64,000 nucleotides of DNA from Kushneria aurantia DSM 21353 (GTDB taxonomy: Bacteria > Pseudomonadota > Gammaproteobacteria > Pseudomonadales > Halomonadaceae), in the NCBI RefSeq assembly GCF_000382245.1, contig NZ_KB907880.1, forward strand, positions 1-64,000. The letters are read 5' to 3'. The notes beneath the pieces are model-generated. The model was not told the origin of the DNA. It searched no databases and saw nothing but the letters and a program-made list of their open reading frames with translations. Both the position numbers and the translations under genes were made by a program. This document shows positions 46,844 through 55,492 of this stretch, piece by piece. The stretch's first letter is position 1, and each line of letters opens with the position of its first letter.

Positions 46844-49354
46844 TCAGGGCGCCTGCATGGGAATCAGCTGACGCGGCGGTTCGGCATGACTGAAGTGGTT
46901 GAGCTCGATCGCCCGCGGCAACGCCGCTATCGGCGTCAGCAGGGCATCGAGTAGCGCCGCCAGCGCCGCACGGGCGCCATCATCCTCGTCCACCCGCACC
47001 AGCGTCGCCAGGTCCGCCAGATGCAGCGTCGAGCGAGCGCGAATCAAAAGCTGCGTCTCCTCGCTGCGGTAGGGGGTGTTGCCGGGCTGCGGCAGATGCT
47101 CGATCTGACGCGCCAGCCGCTTGCACATGTACCCCACCGAGCGCGGGTTGCCTTCGTCGAACAGCAGCAGATCGAGGATCGCCGCCGGATGCAGCGCGCT
47201 GCGATAGCGGCGCCGATAAGCGGTGGCGTTGTCGGTGCTGGCCAGCATGATTTCACATAGCGGATCGCGCACGAGACAGGCATCGACCAGCGCGAAGCGC
47301 AGTAGGCCAAGGGTGGTCAGAGTGCGTTCGATAAAGCGGCCGATATCCATGAAGCGCCAGCCATAGTGGTGCGGCATGGTCTCGTTGCAGAGGCCGAAAA
47401 AGGCCGCCAGCCGCGACACCATGGTCTCGGTGGCGCGGCGCGCCCCGGCGACATCGAGCCGGGCAAGGCCTGTCGCCTCCTGACGCATGCGGTTGAATAC
47501 CCACCAGGCGTCGTCACCGAGGTAGTCGCGCACGGCGCGGCCATTGCTGATCATGCGATGAACCAGCGTCGGCAGGGCGTCCTCCGGCCCCTCCCGCAGC
47601 AGTGCCAGCAGCCGCTGCTGATCGCTGCCGACGGGCGCAACGCCGGCGGCCGTGGCCGCATCCTCGCCCTCCAGAAGCTTCAGGAGCTCGGCCAGACTCT
47701 CATCCCGGAACGCCTCCTGATCCTGCTCCATCAGCCGGTAGAAGCCTTCGCGCAGCAGCCGCGTACGACCGTCGAGACGCTCACCGTAGCGCCCCAGCCA
47801 GAACAGGCTGTCCGCCACCCGGCTGGGCAGATCATCGCCATCACGGGTGACCACCAGCGGCTGCCGCGAGCGCCGCAGACGGCTGACGTGAGGCTGCGGC
47901 GTCTCGGCGGTGACCCATACATCGCGCACGCACTGGCTGGCCTGCAGTGCCGTGCCGGGAGCGCCCCGCCACGCCAGGCCACCGGGCATCACCTCGTGGT
48001 GGGAGAACTGCGCCTGATCGTCGAACAGGGCCTGGCTGAAGCAGCGCATATTGAAAGGCGCGGGATGCAGGGAAGCACTGTCGGCACCGACAAAGGGTGC
48101 GGTGGCGCCGGCCACCGGCCGCGACGCCACGAAACGCTCCGGCTCGGCCTCGACGGCGCGGCGCAGGGCACGCGCCTGTGCCTCATCGAGCGCCGACGGC
48201 CTCGGCTCGGCCGTGTCGCCATCGAGGCGCTGAAAGTGCAGCGCGTCGAAATCGTCGAGCGCCCACTCGCGGCCCGCTTCGCTGCCGCACCAGTGGCGCT
48301 CGACACCGTCGATCATGAGGCTCTCGCCCAGCAGTCTCTCGCACAGAATGGGCAGATGAGCGGCGATCAGCGGATGCTCCAGCGCCCCTACGCCGGGCAG
48401 GTTGGTGACGCTGACGCCGCCGGCGCGAATCGCCTGCAGAAGCCCCGGCACGCCAATCAGGGAGTCACCTCGCAGCTCCAGCGGGTCGCACCAGGCGTCG
48501 CCAATGCGGCGCGTCAGCACGTCGATGGGCTCGAGCCCGCCCAGGGTGCGCATCCACAGGCGGTTATCGCGCACCACCAGGTCGCTCCCCTCGACCAGCA
48601 CGAGGTTGAGATAATGCGCCAGGTAGGCGTGCTCGAAGTGACCGTCGCGGGCATGGCCGGGGGCCAGCAGGGCAATAACGGGATGGTCGAGATTGAGCTT
48701 CGACAGCGCCGACAGTGATTCATGGCGCCGGCCCAGGAAGGGAGCAAGGCGCTTGAGCGGGGCATCGCGATAGATATCCGGCAGCACCCGCGCCATCACG
48801 ATCCGGTTTTCCAGCGCATAGCCCATACCGGCCGGGGTCTGCAGATGGTCGGCGAGCACCCGCCAGCGGCCGTCGGCGTCGAGGGTGAGATCGACGCCGT
48901 GCAGCGTCAGGGCGCTCTCCTCATCGCCCACCAGCGGCGCGCAGGGCAGCCAGAAGGCGGGGTTGGCGAACAGCGCGTCGGCCGGCAGCACGGCCTGGTT
49001 CAGCATCCGCCGCGGGCCGTACAGGTCGGCCAGCAGCGCCTTCATCAGGCGGGAGCGCTGCACCAGCCCCTTTTCCAGCTCGCGCCACTGCGCCGGCGCC
49101 ATCATCAGCGGCAGCGGGTCGATCTGCCACGGCCGGCCGCTCTCGGCGTCCTCGGTGAGCGGCCCGTGGGTAACACCGTTTTCGAACAGCAGACGCTGAA
49201 TCTCGTCGCGCCGGCGCCCCAGTTCCTCCCGGCCCAGGCCTTCCAGCGCGGTCAGCAGCGGCTGCCAGCGCGCCTCCGGCGCGGCGGTCATGAGATCAAG
49301 ACCACTGCCGACGACATAGCGCTCGGCCCAGGCATTCATCAGCGCATCGCTCAC
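46844..49354 (-). CDS. Circularly permuted ATP-grasp / alpha-E fusion protein
   Basis: The 836-aa protein has an N-terminal circularly permuted ATP-grasp domain (about 1-470; RWRVLADHLQTPAGMGYALENR region near 165-185, EHAYLAHYLNLVLVEGSDLV near 245) and a C-terminal alpha-E domain from about 515 (SRVADSLFWLGRYGERLDGRTRLLR region). Its two halves match the two separate proteins encoded at 52986 and 54444. At the place where the separate protein has VVKPANESGGYGM, this copy reads DALHFQRLDGD (about 362-372), so the usual Lys-Pro and Gly-rich nucleotide loop is not evident. No biochemical role is established; these proteins are predicted to form peptide or amide bonds. Confidence 0.85.
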   Translation of the reverse strand: MSDALMNAWAERYVVGSGLDLMTAAPEARWQPLLTALEGLGREELGRRRDEIQRLLFENGVTHGPLTEDAESGRPWQIDPLPLMMAPAQWRELEKGLVQRSRLMKALLADLYGPRRMLNQAVLPADALFANPAFWLPCAPLVGDEESALTLHGVDLTLDADGRWRVLADHLQTPAGMGYALENRIVMARVLPDIYRDAPLKRLAPFLGRRHESLSALSKLNLDHPVIALLAPGHARDGHFEHAYLAHYLNLVLVEGSDLVVRDNRLWMRTLGGLEPIDVLTRRIGDAWCDPLELRGDSLIGVPGLLQAIRAGGVSVTNLPGVGALEHPLIAAHLPILCERLLGESLMIDGVERHWCGSEAGREWALDDFDALHFQRLDGDTAEPRPSALDEAQARALRRAVEAEPERFVASRPVAGATAPFVGADSASLHPAPFNMRCFSQALFDDQAQFSHHEVMPGGLAWRGAPGTALQASQCVRDVWVTAETPQPHVSRLRRSRQPLVVTRDGDDLPSRVADSLFWLGRYGERLDGRTRLLREGFYRLMEQDQEAFRDESLAELLKLLEGEDAATAAGVAPVGSDQQRLLALLREGPEDALPTLVHRMISNGRAVRDYLGDDAWWVFNRMRQEATGLARLDVAGARRATETMVSRLAAFFGLCNETMPHHYGWRFMDIGRFIERTLTTLGLLRFALVDACLVRDPLCEIMLASTDNATAYRRRYRSALHPAAILDLLLFDEGNPRSVGYMCKRLARQIEHLPQPGNTPYRSEETQLLIRARSTLHLADLATLVRVDEDDGARAALAALLDALLTPIAALPRAIELNHFSHAEPPRQLIPMQAP

Positions 49355-49384
49355 CTGTCGTTCATCTCCGGGTTACCGAGCGAC

Positions 49385-52300
49385 TCATCCACGCACCGAC
49401 ATGCGTCGCAGATCAAGGGTAAAGGGGTAGTCGCGGGTGACCGCCGCCGCCGGCAGCTCGGTGCTGCCCTGGCGGTGGCCGTAAGCTTCGAAACGCGCCA
49501 GCCGTCGTCCCTCGGCCTCGTTGGCATTGACCGGGAAAGTATCGAAATTACGCCCGCCCGGATGCGCCACGTGATAGGTGCAGCCGCCGATCGAGCGGCC
49601 GTTCCATGTATCAAGGATATCGAAGACCAGCGGCGCATGCACCGCAATCAGCGGATGCAGCGCCGAACTCGGCTGCCAGGCGCGAAAGCGCACCCCGGCG
49701 ACCCGCTCGCCGTTGCGATCGGTCTCGCGCAGCGGCACCCGGTGCCCGTTGCAGGTCACCACGTAGCGGTCACCGCTCATGCCGGTCACGCGCACCTGAA
49801 CGCGCTCCAGCGAGGCGTCGACGTAGCGCGAGGTACCGCCACCGCTGGCCTCCTCGCCGAGCACGTGCCAGGGTTCCAGCGCCTGGCGCAGCTCCAGCTC
49901 GACGCCCTGGTAGTGCACCCGCCCCAGTACCGGACAGCGGAACTCCAGAAAGGGCGCGAACCACTCGGGCTCGAAGTGCATGCCATCGGCATCGAGATCG
50001 GCCAGTACCTCCTCGAGATCCTGCCAGAGGTAGTGCGGCAGCATCCAGCGATCGTGCAGCGCCGTGCCCCAGCGCACCAGCCCGGTAGGCGCCGGGCGCT
50101 CCCAGAAACGTACCACCAGGGCGCGTATCAGCAGCCCCTGCATCAGGCTCATGCGCGGATGAGGCGGCATCTCGAGGCCGCGCAGTTCGAGCAGCCCCAA
50201 CCGGCCGCTGTCGCTGTCCGGCGAGTAGAGCTTGTCGATACAGAACTCGGCGCGGTGGGTGTTGCCGGTCAGATCGGTGAGCAAATGGCGAAACAGCCGG
50301 TCGACCTGCCACGGTGCCGCTGTCGCCCCGTCGGGCAGCTGGGCAAGCGCCAGCTCCAGTTCGTGAAGCGACTCGTGGCGCGCCTCGTCGACGCGCGGCG
50401 CCTGGCTGGTCGGGCCGATGAAAAGCCCCGAAAAAAGATACGAGAGTGCCGGATGACGCTGCCAGTAGCTGATCATGCCGGCCAGCAGCGACGGGCGGCG
50501 CAAAAAGGGCGAGTCGGCCGGCGTGGCGCCGCCGAGGGTGACGTGGCTACCGCCGCCGGTCCCGGTGTGGCGGCCGTCGAGCATGAACTTCTCCGCCCCC
50601 AGCCGGGTCAGCCGCGCCTGCTCATAGAGGGTCTGCGTCTGCGCCACCAGCGCCGGCCAGCTCTCCGCCGGCATGATGTTGACCTCGATCACGCCCGGGT
50701 CGGGGGTAATCATGAACTGCCTGAGACGTGCATCCGCCGGCGGCGGATAGCCCTCGATGAACACCGGCATCGAGAGTTCGGCGGCGCTCGCTTCCACCGC
50801 CGCGATCAGCTCGAGATAGTGTGCCAGCTGCGTCAGCGGCGGTACGAAGACATAGAGCTGGCCGTCGCGGGTTTCAAGGCAGAGGCTGGTCACAATGGTC
50901 TCGGCATGGCCCGTGCGCTCGTTCACCGCGGCGTGGTGGGCGCCGCTGCCCTCTCCGTCGCCGGCATGGCGCGTTCTGCTTGCGCCCAGGGCGTTATAGG
51001 GCAGACTCTCGGCGTTCTCGACGCGCTCGCCACCATGCGATCGGTCCTGCGCCGCCCCTGACATCTGACGCACCGCGTGATAGCGGCGGGTGACGGTGTC
51101 GTGGGGGTCGGGCAACGCCGTCGGCGGTGCCCAGAGTGAATGCGGCTGATCGGGGTCGAGAAACCCGGCCTGTGGCAGCGACGAAAGCGGTAGCCGCAGC
51201 CCCATCGGCGAGTCGCCGGGAATCAGATAGAGATGATCGCGCCGCAGCGGCCAGTCACCGCTCTCCCAACCCTGACGTTCAGCGTCGAAGCGCAGCGGCA
51301 GCGCATAGCCCACCACGCTGCCCAGCCCCTGCTCCAGCAACCGCGCCAGCCGGCGGCGCTCCTCGTCGTCATCGAGGTTATGCTGGCGCGGGTCGATATC
51401 AACGGCCAGGCTGCGCTCGCGCCATAAATAGTAGAAGGCGTCCTCGTAACCGGGCAGCAGATGATCCGCCTCGACGCCCAGGTGCGCGGCCAGCACCCGG
51501 CCAAAGCGCAGCGCCTCGTCGGCGCCGAAGCCGGGGTTGTCGCCCTCGCGCGCCAGCCAGCGCTCGTCGCGCCACAGCGGTACGCCGTCACGGCGCCAGT
51601 AGCAGGCCAGCGCCCAGCGCGGCAGCGGCTCGCCCGGGTACCACTTGCCCTGGCGATAGTGCAAAAGCCCATGCGGGGCGAAAGCATGGCGCAGCCGCCC
51701 CAGCAATTCGCCCGCCAGCCGGCGCTTGTTGGCCCCCTGAGCCGCGGTATTCCACTCCGGCGCCTCCATGTCGTCGATCGACACGAAGGTCGGCTCGCCG
51801 CCCATGGTAAGGCGCACATCACCCGCCGCCAGACGCTGGTCGACCTGTGCGCCGAGGCGCTCGATCGCCGCCCACTGCGTCTCGCTGTAAGGCAGCGTGA
51901 CACGCGGCGTCTCGTGAATGCGGGTCACGCTCATGGCGAAATCGAAGCTCACCTCGCACTCGTCGGACATCCCCTCGATGGGGGCCGCGCCGGAGGGTTC
52001 CGGAGTGGCGGCCAGCGGAATATGGCCCTCGCCGGCCAGCAGACCTGAAGTGGGATCGAGGCCGATCCAGCCGGCACCGGGAATATAGACCTCGGTCCAG
52101 GCATGCAGGTCGGTGAAGTCGGACTCGCTGCCGGAGGGGCCATCAAGCGCTTTTACATCGGCGGTGAGCTGGATCAGATAGCCCGACACGAAGCGCGCTG
52201 CCAGCCCCAGCCGGCGCAGCGCCTGTACCAGCAACCAGGCGGAGTCGCGGCACGAGCCGCTGCCTTTTTCCAGCGTCTGCTCGGCGCTCTGCACGCCCGG

Positions 52301-52789
52301 CGCCATACGCACCAGATAGTTGATATCGTCCTGCACCCGGCGGTTAAGCATGACCAGAAAGTCGGTAATCGGCTGCGACTCGCGCGGCACCTCGGCAAGC
52401 CAGGCCTCCAACCGTGCGCTCTCTTCACTGATCACCAGACAGGGTGCCAGCTCGTCGGCCAGCGCCGGCGGATAGCTGAAGGGGAAGTGGTCGGCATACG
52501 CCTCGACGAAGAAGTCGAAGGGGTTGATCACCGTCATCGCCGCGATCACCTCGACCGCGATATCCAGCCGCGTCACCGGTTCGGGAAAGACCACCCGCGC
52601 GACGAAGTTGCCAAACGGATCCTGCTGCCAGTTGATAAAATGCGGACGGGCAGAGATATCCAGTGACCACGCCTCGATCGGCGTGCGCGTATGAGGCGCC
52701 GGGCGCAGGCGAATCAGATGGGGCGAAAGCCTGACCGGACGGTCGAAGATGTAGGCGGTGCGATGAGACAGGGCAACGCTAAGCGTCAT
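49385..52789 (-). CDS. Transglutaminase-like / DUF2126 putative amidoligase fusion
   Basis: The 1134-aa protein has an N-terminal transglutaminase module with Cys in GSGSCRDSAWLL (near 178), His in FTDLHAWTEVY (near 225) and Asp in GWIGLDPTSG (near 243). A long C-terminal DUF2126 domain follows, annotated in Pfam as a putative amidoligase, with HTGTGGGSHVTLGG near 760 resembling the glutamine-synthetase/GCS-type nucleotide site. One polypeptide could thus both cleave and form amide bonds. The ATG at 52789 has GGGAGG upstream. It is first in the leftward three-gene operon. Confidence 0.88.
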   Translation of the reverse strand: MTLSVALSHRTAYIFDRPVRLSPHLIRLRPAPHTRTPIEAWSLDISARPHFINWQQDPFGNFVARVVFPEPVTRLDIAVEVIAAMTVINPFDFFVEAYADHFPFSYPPALADELAPCLVISEESARLEAWLAEVPRESQPITDFLVMLNRRVQDDINYLVRMAPGVQSAEQTLEKGSGSCRDSAWLLVQALRRLGLAARFVSGYLIQLTADVKALDGPSGSESDFTDLHAWTEVYIPGAGWIGLDPTSGLLAGEGHIPLAATPEPSGAAPIEGMSDECEVSFDFAMSVTRIHETPRVTLPYSETQWAAIERLGAQVDQRLAAGDVRLTMGGEPTFVSIDDMEAPEWNTAAQGANKRRLAGELLGRLRHAFAPHGLLHYRQGKWYPGEPLPRWALACYWRRDGVPLWRDERWLAREGDNPGFGADEALRFGRVLAAHLGVEADHLLPGYEDAFYYLWRERSLAVDIDPRQHNLDDDEERRRLARLLEQGLGSVVGYALPLRFDAERQGWESGDWPLRRDHLYLIPGDSPMGLRLPLSSLPQAGFLDPDQPHSLWAPPTALPDPHDTVTRRYHAVRQMSGAAQDRSHGGERVENAESLPYNALGASRTRHAGDGEGSGAHHAAVNERTGHAETIVTSLCLETRDGQLYVFVPPLTQLAHYLELIAAVEASAAELSMPVFIEGYPPPADARLRQFMITPDPGVIEVNIMPAESWPALVAQTQTLYEQARLTRLGAEKFMLDGRHTGTGGGSHVTLGGATPADSPFLRRPSLLAGMISYWQRHPALSYLFSGLFIGPTSQAPRVDEARHESLHELELALAQLPDGATAAPWQVDRLFRHLLTDLTGNTHRAEFCIDKLYSPDSDSGRLGLLELRGLEMPPHPRMSLMQGLLIRALVVRFWERPAPTGLVRWGTALHDRWMLPHYLWQDLEEVLADLDADGMHFEPEWFAPFLEFRCPVLGRVHYQGVELELRQALEPWHVLGEEASGGGTSRYVDASLERVQVRVTGMSGDRYVVTCNGHRVPLRETDRNGERVAGVRFRAWQPSSALHPLIAVHAPLVFDILDTWNGRSIGGCTYHVAHPGGRNFDTFPVNANEAEGRRLARFEAYGHRQGSTELPAAAVTRDYPFTLDLRRMSVRG

Positions 52790-52896
52790 GACGACCTCCC
52801 GGGGCGAACAGCATACGGTAATGACCTGAAACGGCAGGGGCAGGGCGACCCGAACACAGAACCTGCCCATTTTACTATACTGATTGATAGTGGCTC

Positions 52897-52925
52897 GTGA
52901 CGTTTATAACCCTACCTATCGTCAC
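52897..52925. promoter_or_regulatory. Inverted repeat in divergent promoter of the ATP-grasp/alpha-E cluster
   Basis: GTGACG (52897-52902) and CGTCAC (52920-52925), separated by 17 bases, lie in the only AT-rich part of the 196-bp divergent gap. Promoter-like TTGATA/TATAAC (rightward, 15-base spacing) and TATAGT (leftward, 52874-52879) overlap or flank it. It is a candidate operator controlling both arms. Confidence 0.4.
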
Positions 52926-52985
52926 AGGCTTTATAGATAAAGAACAGATAGCAGTTGTATTCCTTCTCACAGGGAGTCTTTCGAG

Positions 52986-54440
52986 ATGGGCAATGTGGAC
53001 TGGACGCAATATCCCAGCGCGGCGTTCTACGATGAACTGCTCGCTACCGGCGGCGCCCCACGCACTGCCGCCCGGCCATTATGCGACATGCTCGCCGGTT
53101 TTACGCCACAGGAGCTGCAGGAGCGCAAGAACGCCGCCGAAATCGCCATTCGCACCATGGGCATTACCTTCACGGTCTACTCCGAAGGCAGCATGATCGA
53201 CCGCGCCTGGCCCTTCGACATCGTCCCGCGCATCATTCCCGCCGGTGAGTGGCGCACCATCGAGGCGGGCCTCAAGCAGCGCGTCGATGCCCTCAATCTC
53301 TTTATCGACGACCTCTATCACGACCAGAAGGTCATCCGTGACGGCATATTGCCGCGTGAAATCCTCGATCAGTCGGTCAATTTCCGCCCCCAGTGCATGG
53401 GCATCAGCCCGCCCCATGGAGTCTGGGCACACATCTGCGGCTCCGACCTGGTGCGCGGCGGCGACGGTACCGTCTACGTGCTGGAGGACAACCTGCGGGT
53501 GCCCTCGGGTGTCTCCTACATGCTGGAGAATCGCAACGTCACCAAGCGGGTGCTGCCGGAGCTGTTTCAGACCGGCCGCATTCTGCCGGTGGACGACTAT
53601 CCGGCGCAGCTCTACGACATGCTGGCCAGCATGTCGCCGCGCCCCGGCGATGACCCGCGCATCGTGGTACTGACACCCGGTATCTACAACTCGGCCTACT
53701 ACGAGCACGCCTATCTGGCACAGCAGATCGGCGCCGAACTGGTGCAGGGTTCCGACCTGGTGGTCGACGACAACGACATCGTCTACATGCATACCGTGGA
53801 AGGACTGGAACGGGTCGACGTGATCTACCGTCGAGTCGACGATCTGTTCCTCGACCCGGAGACCTTCCGGGCCGACTCGATGCTGGGCACGCCGGGACTG
53901 ATGCGCGCCTGGCGCGCCGGCAAAGTAGCACTGGCCAACGCCCCCGGTGCCGGCGTCGCCGATGACAAGGTGGTCTACGCCTTCGTGCCCCAACTGATCC
54001 GCTACTATCTCGATCAGGAAGCGCTGCTGCCCAACGTGCCGAGCTATCTGTGCATGTTCGAGGAGGACCGCCGCTATGTGCTCGACCATCTCGACGAGCT
54101 GGTGGTCAAGCCGGCCAACGAGTCCGGCGGCTACGGCATGCTGATCGGCCCGCGCGCCAGTGCCGAGGAGCGTGCCGAGTTCGCCCGCCGTATCGAGCAC
54201 GATCCGCGCAACTACATGGCACAGCCGACGCTGGCACTCTCCACCGCACCCACCCTGTTCGACGGCAGCCCCGAGCCGCGCCACGTCGATCTGCGCCCCT
54301 TCATCCTCTCCGGCCCCGACACCCAGGTCACCATGGGCGGTCTGACCCGCGTGGCGCTGGTCAAGAACTCGCTGGTGGTCAACTCTTCCCAGGGGGGTGG
54401 CAGCAAGGACACCTGGATCGTCGAAACGGAGGAGGACTAA
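52986..54440 (+). CDS. Circularly permuted ATP-grasp protein (stand-alone)
   Basis: The 484-aa protein of the DUF404/DUF407 type has TVYVLEDNLRVPSGVSYMLE (near 160-180), EHAYLAQQIGAELVQGSDLVV near 240-260, and VVKPANESGGYGMLIG near 373-388, the last resembling the ATP-grasp nucleotide-binding loop. Such proteins are predicted to ligate carboxyl to amino groups using ATP; the substrate is unknown. AGGGAG lies nine bases before the ATG. It is followed after three bases by the alpha-E gene. Confidence 0.9.
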   Translation: MGNVDWTQYPSAAFYDELLATGGAPRTAARPLCDMLAGFTPQELQERKNAAEIAIRTMGITFTVYSEGSMIDRAWPFDIVPRIIPAGEWRTIEAGLKQRVDALNLFIDDLYHDQKVIRDGILPREILDQSVNFRPQCMGISPPHGVWAHICGSDLVRGGDGTVYVLEDNLRVPSGVSYMLENRNVTKRVLPELFQTGRILPVDDYPAQLYDMLASMSPRPGDDPRIVVLTPGIYNSAYYEHAYLAQQIGAELVQGSDLVVDDNDIVYMHTVEGLERVDVIYRRVDDLFLDPETFRADSMLGTPGLMRAWRAGKVALANAPGAGVADDKVVYAFVPQLIRYYLDQEALLPNVPSYLCMFEEDRRYVLDHLDELVVKPANESGGYGMLIGPRASAEERAEFARRIEHDPRNYMAQPTLALSTAPTLFDGSPEPRHVDLRPFILSGPDTQVTMGGLTRVALVKNSLVVNSSQGGGSKDTWIVETEED

Positions 54441-54443
54441 GCC

Positions 54444-55448
54444 ATGCTGTCACGTGTTGCCGAAAACCTGTACTGGATGGCGCGCTACGTCGAGCGTGCC
54501 GAGGACACCGCCCGGCTGGTGAGCGTCAACGCCAATCTGCTGCTCGATATGCCCAGCCGAGCGGCGTTGAGCTGGTCGACGCTGATCGACATTACCGGTA
54601 ACGGCGAGCAGTTCGACTCGCTCTACGAGCGCCGCAGCGAAGCGAACGTTGTCGAATTTTTGTGCGTGTCGCCGCAAAACGGCGGCTCGATCCTGTCGTC
54701 GCTGGCTGCCGCGCGCGAGAATCTGCGCACTACCCGCGACGTGGTACCGCGCGAAATCTGGGAAGAGATCAACCTGTGCTATCTGGAGCTCGGCGAGCAG
54801 AGCCGCAAGAGCTTCGGCACCCGCCAGCGCGATGATTTTCTCAAACGGGTCGTGCGCGCCTGCCAGCACCTGACCGGGCTGATCGAGGGCACCCTGAGCT
54901 ACTCCGAGGCGCGTACCTTCATGTCACTGGGGCGCTATCTGGAGCGCGCCGACATGACCACCCGCATTATCGACGTGCGCTCCGAGAATCTGCTGCCGCG
55001 CAGCCCGGGCGAACTGATCCCCTTCGAGCACCTGCAGTGGATGAGCGTGCTCAAGTCGCTGACCGCTTATCAGATGTACCGTCAGGAGGTGCGGCTGCGG
55101 GTGCGCGGACCGGACGTGCTGCACTTTGTGCTGCAGAGCCGCACTCTGCCGCGCTCGGTGCTGTGCAGCCTGGAGGAGGCGAGCCTGGAACTTCAGCACC
55201 TGCCTCACCACGACCGCCCGCTGGCGATGGCCACCCTGGTGCGCGCCGAGGTCGCCGAAGCCGACGTACAGAAGCTGGCCCACTCACCGGACGAGCTGCA
55301 TCAACTGATCGACGACTTCCAGATCGGTTTCAACAACCTTCATGAAGCGATCGCCAGCACCTGGTTTGCCGTGCCGGAGCGGCCGCTGCGCGCCTCGCCG
55401 GCTCAGGCGCAGGACAACAGCGCCGAACACGACCCGGACGAAGACTGA
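54444..55448 (+). CDS. Alpha-E domain protein (stand-alone)
   Basis: The 334-aa all-helical alpha-E (DUF403) protein begins MLSRVAENLYWMARYVERAE, the typical family start, with several conserved Arg/Glu pairs (for example FMSLGRYLERADMTTRIIDV). Its function is unknown; it almost always accompanies circularly permuted ATP-grasp proteins. The start lies three bases after the ATP-grasp stop, indicating coupling. A strong terminator follows. Confidence 0.9.
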   Translation: MLSRVAENLYWMARYVERAEDTARLVSVNANLLLDMPSRAALSWSTLIDITGNGEQFDSLYERRSEANVVEFLCVSPQNGGSILSSLAAARENLRTTRDVVPREIWEEINLCYLELGEQSRKSFGTRQRDDFLKRVVRACQHLTGLIEGTLSYSEARTFMSLGRYLERADMTTRIIDVRSENLLPRSPGELIPFEHLQWMSVLKSLTAYQMYRQEVRLRVRGPDVLHFVLQSRTLPRSVLCSLEEASLELQHLPHHDRPLAMATLVRAEVAEADVQKLAHSPDELHQLIDDFQIGFNNLHEAIASTWFAVPERPLRASPAQAQDNSAEHDPDED

Positions 55449-55454
55449 GCCACT

Positions 55455-55481
55455 CCCGGCGCGGCGATCCGCCGCGCCGGG
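55455..55481 (+). terminator. Terminator after alpha-E gene
   Basis: Perfect 12-bp stem CCCGGCGCGGCG / CGCCGCGCCGGG (55455-55466, 55470-55481) with a three-base loop, followed by ACTTTT. It lies between two convergent genes. Confidence 0.75.
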
Positions 55482-55492
55482 ACTTTTACCTG

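Noticed and set aside
48722-51061. 779-codon rightward frame
   Set aside because: Antisense to the ATP-grasp and DUF2126 genes, with shadow-type composition and no recognisable motif.
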